From Azorhizobium caulinodans ORS 571 (GTDB lineage Bacteria > Pseudomonadota > Alphaproteobacteria > Rhizobiales > Xanthobacteraceae), in contig NC_009937.1 of the NCBI RefSeq assembly GCF_000010525.1, positions 2,795,501-2,859,500 of the forward strand: DNA of 64,000 nt. The letters are read 5' to 3'. The notes beneath the pieces are model-generated. The model had not been told where the DNA came from and ran no database searches. It worked only from the letters and a program-made list of their open reading frames with translations. A program made the position numbers and the translations under genes. Shown piece by piece: positions 7,343 through 14,713 of this stretch (position 1 is the stretch's first letter; each line of letters begins with the position of its first letter).

Positions 7343-9415
7343 CTACCGCTCCGGATTGATCCTGCGGAATGCTTTCCCGTCCATCATGATGCCGTAGCCG
7401 TCGAACGCGAGCGCGGCGCCCGCGGCCGCCTCGAGATCGGCAGCCGTGGAGGCATGGATGACAAAGAGCGGGTCTCCCGCGCGCACCACGTCGCCCACCC
7501 GCGCCTTCAGATCGATACCGGCACCCTTGTCCAGCGGCGCGCCGGCAAGGCGAGCGATGCCGGCCACGGCGAACCCGTCGATATCGCTCACCTGTCCGTC
7601 ATTTTGGGCGGTCACGGTGTGCGTGAGGCGGGCGGGACGCACCGGCTCGCTCCAGCGCCCTTGCGCCTCCACGATCCGCTCCAGCGCCGCGCGGGCGGCA
7701 CCGGAAGCGAGAAGCTCCTCGGCGCGGGCGCGCGCCCTGTCCGGACCAACGGCCGGATCCCAGGCGAGAATGCGGCTGGCGAAGAAGAGGGCCTTCTCTT
7801 TCAGGTCCGGCGGGGCTTCGGAATGATCCTCCAGGACCCAGAGCACGTCCCGGACCTCAAGAGCCGGCCCGATGCCGCGCCCGATGGGAGCGCTGCCGTC
7901 GGTGGGAATGGCTTCGACGGTGAGGCCGAGCCCGGCGCCGACCTGCTCGAACAGGCGCGCCATCTCGTGGGCTTCGCCCGCCCCCTTCACGCGGGCGCGG
8001 GCGCCAAACGGCAGGTCGATCACCACATGGGTCGAGCCAGCCGCCAGCTTCTTGGACAGGATGGAGGCCACCGACCAGCGGGTGGAATCGAGCCCCAGCG
8101 GCCGCGTAATGGCGTTCATGACATCATCGAGGGCCGAATGACTGAGCCGCCCGTTCCAGGCGATGCAGCCGCGTGCCCGTTCCACCGTCCGGCGCACCTC
8201 GGCGCTGTCGAGATCGACGCGCGCCAGCGTCTCCATGGCGTCCGCCGTGCCGGCCGCCGAGGTGATGGCGCGGGAGGAGGTCTTGGGGATGGCGAGCCCG
8301 TGCGCGGCGACGATCGGCACCACGATCATGGTGATGCGGGAACCGGGAATGCCGCCCATGGAATGCTTGTCCACCACCATGGGCTCGTCCCATGTGATGC
8401 GGCTCGCGAATTTCGCCCGCACCTTGGCGAGCGCCAGCACTTCGTCGTCACTCAGGCTGCGGTCGGCGGCTACGAGAAAGCCGGCGACCTCGCTGTCGGG
8501 ATAACGCCCCTCCACGATGTCTCCGACGACCTGCGCATAAGCGCCCTCATCCAGCGTCGCGCCCTGGATCTTACGGCGGAGCGCGGCGCGGCTTTCGGGC
8601 ACGGGGGTGCGGGTGAGGACCAGTTCCGCGCCTTCGGGCAGGCCGAGAGCCCCGAAGGCTTCCGACGACAGGCCGACGGCATCGGACGGCAGCAAGGCAT
8701 CGCCCACCAGGGCCACTTCGGCGCGGATACTGCGCCCCTCCCCGATCAGGTCCACACGTCCCGGCCCGAGATAGTCCGGTGCGGCCACAACGGTATTCCC
8801 ACGAGCCAGAAAGGCGACGTTGCGGCGTCCGGTCTCAATGGCCATCCGCACCAGCCTCAGGCGGGCGGTCTGCGCGACAAGCGCAGCGACGAATTTCTCG
8901 ATGCCGGCGCGCGGCGTGCTGTCGTTCGGCACCTGAATGACCGTGACGCTCTCCGGAAACGGCGGCACTTTGCGCTCAAGCCGGGCGGCGATGTTCTCCG
9001 CGCCCTCGCGTCCCCTGCCCTTCAGCCGCTCGGCCAGCACCGCCTCCGGTGCGGTGATCTCCACCACCACGAGATGCGGCACCCGCTCCGCCAGCGCCGC
9101 GACCATGGCTCGCGAGCCGTTGGCGATCACGTGACGCCCGGCGGCCATGTCGTCGAGCAGTGTGGCGCGCAGGCCGTATTTGAGCCCATGGGCCTCCCAA
9201 TGGATCAGGAATCCGCCCTGCGCCAGCACGGCGTCAAACTGGTCAACGCTCAGCGCCTCGTGCGCCTCGCCGCCCGCATCGGCCGGCCGGGTGATGGCCC
9301 GGCGCGCAAACACGTAACGTCCGGTGGGACCGAGAGCCGCCTTCGCCCCCTCGATGAGGGTGTCCTTGCCCGAGCCGCTCGGCCCGACCACGAAGAAGAA
9401 GAGTCCCGATCCCAT
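7343..9415 (-). CDS. Fusion: ribose 1,5-bisphosphate phosphokinase (PhnN-type) + NMP phosphorylase (AMP-phosphorylase type)
   Basis: A 690-residue two-enzyme polypeptide. Residues 1-185 are a PhnN-like kinase with P-loop GPSGSGKDT (11-19) and the RRAITRP segment; PhnN makes PRPP from ribose 1,5-bisphosphate and ATP. Residues from about 191 to the end match the thymidine-phosphorylase superfamily, specifically the AMP-phosphorylase branch: KHSMGGIPGS near 350 and TSSRAITSAAGTAD near 378-391, in place of the KHSTGGVGD and GHTGGTLDKLE forms of pyrimidine nucleoside phosphorylases. That branch converts NMP + Pi to base + ribose 1,5-bisphosphate, exactly the PhnN substrate, so the fusion should turn a nucleotide into free base and PRPP. 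The ATG at 9415 lies 5 bp after the nadC-like stop; an overlapping GTG at 9424 is an alternative. The in vivo nucleotide is unknown. Confidence 0.85.
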   Translation of the reverse strand: MGSGLFFFVVGPSGSGKDTLIEGAKAALGPTGRYVFARRAITRPADAGGEAHEALSVDQFDAVLAQGGFLIHWEAHGLKYGLRATLLDDMAAGRHVIANGSRAMVAALAERVPHLVVVEITAPEAVLAERLKGRGREGAENIAARLERKVPPFPESVTVIQVPNDSTPRAGIEKFVAALVAQTARLRLVRMAIETGRRNVAFLARGNTVVAAPDYLGPGRVDLIGEGRSIRAEVALVGDALLPSDAVGLSSEAFGALGLPEGAELVLTRTPVPESRAALRRKIQGATLDEGAYAQVVGDIVEGRYPDSEVAGFLVAADRSLSDDEVLALAKVRAKFASRITWDEPMVVDKHSMGGIPGSRITMIVVPIVAAHGLAIPKTSSRAITSAAGTADAMETLARVDLDSAEVRRTVERARGCIAWNGRLSHSALDDVMNAITRPLGLDSTRWSVASILSKKLAAGSTHVVIDLPFGARARVKGAGEAHEMARLFEQVGAGLGLTVEAIPTDGSAPIGRGIGPALEVRDVLWVLEDHSEAPPDLKEKALFFASRILAWDPAVGPDRARARAEELLASGAARAALERIVEAQGRWSEPVRPARLTHTVTAQNDGQVSDIDGFAVAGIARLAGAPLDKGAGIDLKARVGDVVRAGDPLFVIHASTAADLEAAAGAALAFDGYGIMMDGKAFRRINPER

Positions 9416-9420
9416 GACGC

Positions 9421-10257
9421 TCACTCCGCCTCGTCGAGGCCGATGTCGACGGCTGGCGCCGACTGGGTGATCTTGCTGGTGGAAATGTAGTTCACCCCCG
9501 TCTGCGCGATCGGGCCGATGGTGTCGAGCCGGATCCCGCCGGAGGCTTCCAGCGGCACGCGCCCGGCCACCAGCTCCACCGCCGCCTTCATGTCCGGGAT
9601 GGACATGTTGTCGAGCATGATCACGTCCGCACCCGCTGCGAGCGCCTCGCCCACCTGATCGAGGCGGTCGCATTCCACCTCGATCTTGGTGAGGGTCGGC
9701 AGGCTTTTCCGGGCGCGGGCGACAGCCGGGCCGATGCCGCCGCACACGGCGATGTGGTTGTCCTTGATCATCACGCCGTTATCGAGGCCGAGGCGATGGT
9801 TGAGGCCGCCGCCGGATGTGACGGCATGCTTCTCGATCATGCGCAGGCCGGGCGTGGTCTTGCGGGTGTCGATGAGGCGCGCCTTGGTGCCGGCAACCGC
9901 CGCCACATATTTCGCCGTCTCGGTGGCGATGCCGCTCATGCGCTGGACAATATTGAGGGCCGTGCGCTCGGCGGTGAGGATGCCCCGCGCCGGGCCGCGC
10001 ACGGTGAGCAGCACCGCGCCCTTTTCCACCACATCGCCGTCCTTCACCTTCACTTCCACGTCGAGCCGCTTGTCGTAGCGCCGGAAGATGGCGGCCGCGA
10101 TCTCGATGCCGGAAATGGTCATGGGCTCGCGGGCATTCATGTAGAAATGGCCCTGCTCGTCCGGCTCGATCATCACCTGCACGGTGAGGTCGCAATAGCC
10201 GATGTCCTCGGCAAGCCAGAGGTCGATCAGCCGGTCAATCTGGAAGGGATCATACAT
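9421..10257 (-). CDS. nadC: Quinolinate phosphoribosyltransferase, NadC-type
   Basis: A 278-residue type II phosphoribosyltransferase. NadC joins quinolinate to PRPP, giving nicotinate mononucleotide, CO2 and PPi. Substrate-binding residues of the NadC group are intact: Arg98 (ERTALN), Arg132-Lys133 (DTRKTTPG), His154-Arg155 (LNHRLGL) and Lys165 (MIKDNHI); later come MLDNMS (215-219) and LEASGGI (236-242). The KDNHI motif separates it from ModD paralogues. It is not beside nadA/nadB as in NAD biosynthesis operons but sits between a NitT/TauT importer and the kinase-phosphorylase fusion, so I read it as a catabolic or salvage copy. A similar but different aromatic acid substrate cannot be excluded. 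Confidence 0.85.
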   Translation of the reverse strand: MYDPFQIDRLIDLWLAEDIGYCDLTVQVMIEPDEQGHFYMNAREPMTISGIEIAAAIFRRYDKRLDVEVKVKDGDVVEKGAVLLTVRGPARGILTAERTALNIVQRMSGIATETAKYVAAVAGTKARLIDTRKTTPGLRMIEKHAVTSGGGLNHRLGLDNGVMIKDNHIAVCGGIGPAVARARKSLPTLTKIEVECDRLDQVGEALAAGADVIMLDNMSIPDMKAAVELVAGRVPLEASGGIRLDTIGPIAQTGVNYISTSKITQSAPAVDIGLDEAE

Positions 10258-10306
10258 GGGGCTTCTCCCGAGGAAGGCGCATTGAATTCAGGCGTGTTGC
10301 CGCCGG

Positions 10307-10335
10307 CGCCGGGAGGCCGTCGTGGCGGCCCGGCG
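10307..10335 (-). repeat. Imperfect GC-rich hairpin between permease and nadC-like genes
   Basis: CGCCG-gga-GGCCG-tcgtgg... CGGCC-CGGCG forms a two-part stem in the 148-bp gap, the only sizeable spacer inside this transcription unit. It may tune the ratio of transporter to enzymes through mRNA processing or partial termination. No T-run follows on the minus strand. Confidence 0.4.
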
Positions 10336-10405
10336 GGACAGAATTTCAGAGCGATCAGCGGTGGTCCGTCAGGACCGGAAGGACGATTTCAGGTGCGGCA
10401 CCTCC

Positions 10406-11146
10406 TCATGACGGCCGCCGCGAACGGTCGAGCGCGAGCAGGAGGCCGTTGGCGACGAGCGCCACGATGGCGATGAGGAGGGCGACAGCCAGAACGGTCG
10501 GCATGTCGCCCCGCTCCATGGCATGGGTGACCATATAGCCGAGGCCGTTGCGCGAGGCGAACATCTCCCCGATGAGCACGCCCAGCAGGCAGAGCGAGAC
10601 CCCGAGCCGGGCGCCGGTGATGACCTGCGGTAGGATGGCGGGGAGGATGACGCTCACCGCCGTCTGCCACGAGGTGAGCCCCATCACCGCCGCGCTTCGC
10701 CGATAGACCGGCTTCAGCTGCAGGATGGCGTTCATGGTGAAGAGCGTGAGCGGGATCAGACCATGCATGATGCCGAAGGCGATGCGGGCGGAGATGCCGA
10801 GTCCGAAGATGAGCAGCACCAGCGGATAGAGCGTCACCTTCGGCAGCGAATAGAGGTTCACGAGGATGGGCTCCGCCACCTCCCCCGCGAGCCGCTTCAT
10901 GCCGAGCAGGACACCAAGAGTGATGCCCGCCGCCGTGGAGAGAACAACCGCCACCGCAAACGCATAAAAGGTCTGGCCTGCCTGCTTCCAGAAGGTGGGA
11001 TCACCCAGCAGCACGCCCATCTGGCGGAGCGTTTCCAGCGGCGAGGGCAGGCTGGAATTGGCGACACCGAGGTGCAGCGCCTCCCAGGCGACGAGGCCGG
11101 CGAGAATGACGAGGAGAGGACCAAGGACATGGCGCATGGCGATCAC
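10406..11146 (-). CDS. ABC transporter permease, NitT/TauT (SsuC-like)
   Basis: Inner-membrane permease of 246 residues with about six hydrophobic helices and the EAA-type loop (RRSAAVMGLTSWQTAVSVIL). The GEMFASRNGLGYM segment is typical of SsuC/TauC permeases of the nitrate-sulfonate-taurine-aliphatic acid group. Its start overlaps the stop of the next upstream permease gene by the ATGA arrangement, so the two are translationally coupled. It presumably forms a heterodimeric channel with that permease. The family also transports pyrimidines, phthalates and other aromatic acids, so the ligand remains open. Confidence 0.9.
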   Translation of the reverse strand: MIAMRHVLGPLLVILAGLVAWEALHLGVANSSLPSPLETLRQMGVLLGDPTFWKQAGQTFYAFAVAVVLSTAAGITLGVLLGMKRLAGEVAEPILVNLYSLPKVTLYPLVLLIFGLGISARIAFGIMHGLIPLTLFTMNAILQLKPVYRRSAAVMGLTSWQTAVSVILPAILPQVITGARLGVSLCLLGVLIGEMFASRNGLGYMVTHAMERGDMPTVLAVALLIAIVALVANGLLLALDRSRRPS

Positions 11147-11919
11147 CGCCTCAGCCGGGACTGGAGCCGCCGGTCGACCGCGTCGAGCCCGGCATTGATC
11201 ACCGTGACCGCCAGGATGATGAGCAACATCAAGGCGTACATGTCGCGGTTGTTGAAGTTGTTATAGGCATAGGCAATGGCATAACCGATGCCGGCGCCCG
11301 ACAGGATGAATTCGGACGCGATGACGCCGATGAAGGCATAAGCAACCGAGAGCTTCATGCCGGTGAAGAGATAGGGCAGCGCCGCCGGCAGGCTGATCTT
11401 CAAGGCCCGCTCCACCGGCCCCATGCGCAGCATGCGCGCGGTCTTGCCGAGCACGGGCGGAATGCGGTCGATGCCGTTCAGTGTCGCGGTGATCATGGCC
11501 ACGATGGCGAGCAGCACGGCGATGGCGATGATGGCCCCGCTGCCGACCCCGAACAGGATGATGAAGACCGGGTAGAACATGAAGGTCGGGACAGCATAAT
11601 AGCTGGCCAGCAGAGGCTCCACCGCACCGCGCACCTTCGGCAGGGCGTGCAGGATGGCGCCGATGAGAAAGCCGAGCACGATGGCGATCACGGCCGCCGC
11701 CGCCACGTTGCTGAAGCTCACCAGCATGTCGCGATTGTAGGTGCCGCGCGCCAGGATCTCCGCAAGGCTCGCCGCCATGACCGACGGCGGCAGAAGGATG
11801 GTCATGGGAATCCAGCCGATGCGGCAGGCAAATTCCAGCGCCCCGACCGCGCCCACGATGACAGCGAGCCGCAGCCAGAAGGCATAGCCGGAGAAGCGGT
11901 AGAGCGCCGAAGTCGCCAC
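11143..11919 (-). CDS. ABC transporter permease, NitT/TauT
   Basis: Second permease of the same importer, 258 residues. Hydrophobic helices alternate as expected, and the EAA loop GKTARMLRMGPVERALKISL precedes a final SEFILSGAGIGYAIAY stretch typical of this group. Having two different permeases rather than a homodimer of one is somewhat less common for NitT/TauT systems and is seen for ThiX/pyrimidine-like and aromatic-acid importers. It lies 10 bp downstream of the ATPase gene and overlaps the next permease gene by 4 bp. Confidence 0.9.
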   Translation of the reverse strand: MATSALYRFSGYAFWLRLAVIVGAVGALEFACRIGWIPMTILLPPSVMAASLAEILARGTYNRDMLVSFSNVAAAAVIAIVLGFLIGAILHALPKVRGAVEPLLASYYAVPTFMFYPVFIILFGVGSGAIIAIAVLLAIVAMITATLNGIDRIPPVLGKTARMLRMGPVERALKISLPAALPYLFTGMKLSVAYAFIGVIASEFILSGAGIGYAIAYAYNNFNNRDMYALMLLIILAVTVINAGLDAVDRRLQSRLRR

Positions 11920-11929
11920 GGCCGCCTCC

Positions 11930-12754
11930 TCAGCTTCCGCGCAGGTGCTTGAGGGATTCAGCGCGCAGCTTCTCCCACAGATGCGCGGTGAGTTCGCCGA
12001 AGCGCGGATGGGAGACGATGCGGCTGTCCCGATCGCGCGGCCAGCCGGTTTCCAGGACGTCGATGAACAGGCCGGGACGGGCCGACATCACGCCCACGCG
12101 ATCGGAGAGCATGGCCGCCTCGTCCAGCGCGTGTGTAATGAGGAGAACCGTCGCGTTCGTCTCCCGCCAGAGGCGCAGCAGTTCGTCACCCATCAGCAGT
12201 CGGGTCTGCTGGTCGAGCGCGCCGAAGGGCTCGTCGAGAAGGATGAGGCGCGGCTGCATGACCAGCGTGCGGGCGATGCACACGCGCTGGCGCATGCCGC
12301 CGGAGAGTTGCGCCGGATAGGCCTTGGCAAAATCCTTCAGCCCCATGAAGCCGAGGGCATAGTCCACGCGCCGCTCGATCTCCGCAGGATCGACGCCCGA
12401 GCGCCGGAGGCCGAAAGAGACGTTGTCGTGCACATTCAACCAGGGGAAGGACGCGTCCTCCTGGAACACCACGCCGACGCCCGCCGGCACGCCGGTGATC
12501 GGCTTGCCCTCGAATTCCGCACGTCCGGCCGTAGGGGCCGAGAGACCGGCGAGGACGTCCAGCAGGGTGGACTTGCCGCAGCCCGAAGGGCCGACCACCG
12601 AGAAGAACTCCCCCCGCCGCAGGTCGAGATCCACCGGTCCAAGCGCGTGGACTGCGCCCCCCTTGGGGGAGCCGAAGACCCGGGTCACGCCCGTCAGCCG
12701 GGCGTGGTGGTCGTCGGTGGCGGCGGAGGGCACCGCTGCGAGCACCGCGCTCAT
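11930..12754 (-). CDS. ABC transporter ATP-binding protein, NitT/TauT
   Basis: A 274-residue ATPase beginning MSAVLAAVPSAATDD. It carries Walker A (GPSGCGKST), Q-loop (VVFQEDASFPWLNV), signature (LSGGMRQR), Walker B (LILLDEPFGALD) and the H-loop (LLITHALDEA), all in the SsuB/TauB form. I take the ATG at 12754, which overlaps the stop of the receptor gene (ATGA), rather than in-frame upstream starts that would lie inside that gene. It energises the paired permeases at 10406-11919. Confidence 0.93.
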   Translation of the reverse strand: MSAVLAAVPSAATDDHHARLTGVTRVFGSPKGGAVHALGPVDLDLRRGEFFSVVGPSGCGKSTLLDVLAGLSAPTAGRAEFEGKPITGVPAGVGVVFQEDASFPWLNVHDNVSFGLRRSGVDPAEIERRVDYALGFMGLKDFAKAYPAQLSGGMRQRVCIARTLVMQPRLILLDEPFGALDQQTRLLMGDELLRLWRETNATVLLITHALDEAAMLSDRVGVMSARPGLFIDVLETGWPRDRDSRIVSHPRFGELTAHLWEKLRAESLKHLRGS

Positions 12755-13731
12755 TTCGTGCCCTGGAGGGCCGGAGGCAGGTAGCTCGGATCGAGCAGCT
12801 TCGACCAGTCCACGTCGGCCGTCACTTCGCCGATCAGCTTCAAGCCGTCCACGGTGCGGTTCAATTCGGGAATGGAGAACTCGCCCTCGCTCCACATGCG
12901 CGGACCGATCATGTTGTCCACCGCGATCTTTGCGATCTTCGGCTCAAGCTTGAAGTCCTTGCCGACGATCTCCGCTGCCTTGGCGGGATCGGCATAGATG
13001 GCTTTCACACCGTCGGCCCGGCCGGCGATGATCGCCTTGAGCTTTGCCGGATTGGCCTTGGCGAAGGCGCGCGTCGTGATGCCCACCGAGGTCGTCATGG
13101 GCGGCAGCACCTTGCCGTAATTGACGACGGTCCGGTACTTGTCGGCGCGGATGATGGAGAGCGGCTCAATAAGGGCCGCCGCGGCCACGGCGCCCTGCTC
13201 CAGCATGGTGAGGCCGTTCACATAGCCGCCCGAGGCCACGCGCTCCACCTTGGACGCGTCCACGCCCTGTTCCTTGAGCGCCATCAGCAGCAGCATCTCC
13301 GAGACGCCCTTGGGCGAGGTGATGGCGACCTTCTTGCCTTCCAGATCCTTCAGCGACTTGATCGGCGAGTCCGGCATGGTGACGAGGGAGGCTTCCGCCA
13401 CCGAACGGGTACCCGTGTTGACGATGATGACATCGAGCCCCTGACGCTGCGCCGCGAGCGCGGCGGCGATCGCCACATCGCCATAAGGCGTATCGCTGGC
13501 GAGAAGATTGCGCACCGTCGTGCCGCCGCCTCCGGAGCCGATGATGCTCGTGATGTCGACACCCGCCTTCTTGAACAGGCCTTCCGCCATGGCCACCGCA
13601 TAAGGCGCGCCATAGAGGCTCGTGCCCCACTGGGTCACGGAAATCTCGTCGGCCTTGGCGGCGCCGACGGCGGCGACGCCGGTGATCGTGACCGCAGCCA
13701 CAAAGGACCGGATGGACGGGAAGAAGGACAT
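12751..13731 (-). CDS. NitT/TauT-family solute-binding protein
   Basis: Periplasmic receptor of 326 residues with a Sec signal peptide (about residues 1-27, ending GAAKADE). The mature fold is of the NMT1/SsuA type: QWGTSLYGAPYAVAMAEGLF near the start, a Ser/Gly-rich ligand loop (GSGGGGTTVRNLL) and PDSPIKSLKDLEGKKVAITS. It is the first gene of the operon that contains the NadC-type and kinase-phosphorylase enzymes, and is divergent from a MarR regulator. The gene order suggests it captures the compound these enzymes process, perhaps a pyridine carboxylate; that is inference. Confidence 0.9.
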   Translation of the reverse strand: MSFFPSIRSFVAAVTITGVAAVGAAKADEISVTQWGTSLYGAPYAVAMAEGLFKKAGVDITSIIGSGGGGTTVRNLLASDTPYGDVAIAAALAAQRQGLDVIIVNTGTRSVAEASLVTMPDSPIKSLKDLEGKKVAITSPKGVSEMLLLMALKEQGVDASKVERVASGGYVNGLTMLEQGAVAAAALIEPLSIIRADKYRTVVNYGKVLPPMTTSVGITTRAFAKANPAKLKAIIAGRADGVKAIYADPAKAAEIVGKDFKLEPKIAKIAVDNMIGPRMWSEGEFSIPELNRTVDGLKLIGEVTADVDWSKLLDPSYLPPALQGTK

Positions 13732-14033
13732 GAAGCTGACCCCGCTGGCTGTGTCGTTCCACGCAGAATAGGCGTCGCAGGACCGAGGGGAAGCCGCAGA
13801 AGCGTGCCTGCGGCGGAGCGTGCACCTATCCGGTACCGATCGATTGCTTGCGAAGTAGAGTACACACTTTTTAGTTCGTCAACGTAGAAGGCGGCCTCGC
13901 GAGCGTTTTCGAGCAAGGATATTTTGTGCAGCGCGTGCCAATTTAATTTGCACACGCACAAATTTCGAGACGCAGCGCGAAATCAACATTTCCCGATTGC
14001 GCGAGAAGAAGAGTGCACACTACGATCCCATAG
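13732..14033. promoter_or_regulatory. Divergent promoter region with repeated MarR operator candidates
   Basis: This 302-bp gap separates the ABC/NadC operon from the divergent MarR gene and is much more AT-rich than its surroundings. GAGTACACACT (13858-13868) and GAGTGCACACT (14011-14021) are near-identical direct repeats, one near each gene. Between them TTTGTGC (13923-13929) and GCACAAA (13956-13962) form an inverted pair around an AATTTAATTT core. MarR proteins bind such dyads, so autoregulation plus control of the operon is likely. No convincing -35/-10 pair could be fixed. Confidence 0.5.
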
Positions 14034-14576
14034 ATGAGCGCCGTCGTGACGGAACGACGGGACCGTCACGGCCGGAGTGACAGCGTGTCCGACGATCGCC
14101 ACCGCGAGACTTCGACCGGAACGGCCGACGCTCCGCACGCGGACGGCCCCTACGACTTCCGCGAACAGGTCGGCCACCTCCTGCGCAAGACCTACCAGCG
14201 CCACCTGGCGATCTTCCAGCAGCACGCGGCCGACCCCAACCTCACCGCAGTCCAGTTCGTCACCCTCTGCGCCCTGCGCGACAACGGCCCGAGTTCCCAG
14301 AGCGAACTGGTCCGCCTGACGGCCGTCGACCAGGGCACCATCCGCGGCATCATCGACCGCCTGCGCGCCCGCGAACTCATCTCTCTCACCACAGACCCGG
14401 AAGACCGGCGCAAGGTGATCGCAACGCTGACGGACGGCGGCCGGACGGCAATCGCAGAGATGGTGCCCTGCGCCCATCGGATCACGGAACTGACGCTTCA
14501 AAATCTCAATGCGGCGGAACGCGTGGCCCTGCAGTTTCTTCTGCGCAAGATGCTCGGTCCGGACACACAGGGCTGA
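14034..14576 (+). CDS. MarR-family transcriptional regulator
   Basis: A 180-residue MarR regulator. About 42 polar residues precede the winged helix domain, which shows FREQVGHLLRKTYQRHLAIF, the recognition region SQSELVRLTAVDQGTIRGII and the wing (TTDPEDRRKVIATLTDGG). The LLRKTYQRH opening recalls the branch that includes the nicotinate-pathway regulator NicR, which would fit a pyridine-related operon, but this comparison is from memory. A GTG at 14085 is an alternative start that would trim the extension. It is divergent from the ABC/NadC operon and probably represses it until a ligand binds. Confidence 0.9.
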   Translation: MSAVVTERRDRHGRSDSVSDDRHRETSTGTADAPHADGPYDFREQVGHLLRKTYQRHLAIFQQHAADPNLTAVQFVTLCALRDNGPSSQSELVRLTAVDQGTIRGIIDRLRARELISLTTDPEDRRKVIATLTDGGRTAIAEMVPCAHRITELTLQNLNAAERVALQFLLRKMLGPDTQG

Positions 14577-14713
14577 TAAGCCCGATCTCATCAGCCGCGG
14601 AAATCCACCGGCCCAGCCCCAGATGAGGCTGCGCAGGCGCTTGTGCGCATGCCAAAACATATGTAGCGTATTCCAATCATAGTAATTGTAATGCGATTAC
14701 TCAAGGTCTAAGC

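Noticed and set aside
9421-10257. ModD-type assignment for the NadC-like protein
   Set aside because: The NadC-specific KDNHI motif and the quinolinate Arg/His/Lys set are intact and no molybdate transporter genes are adjacent.
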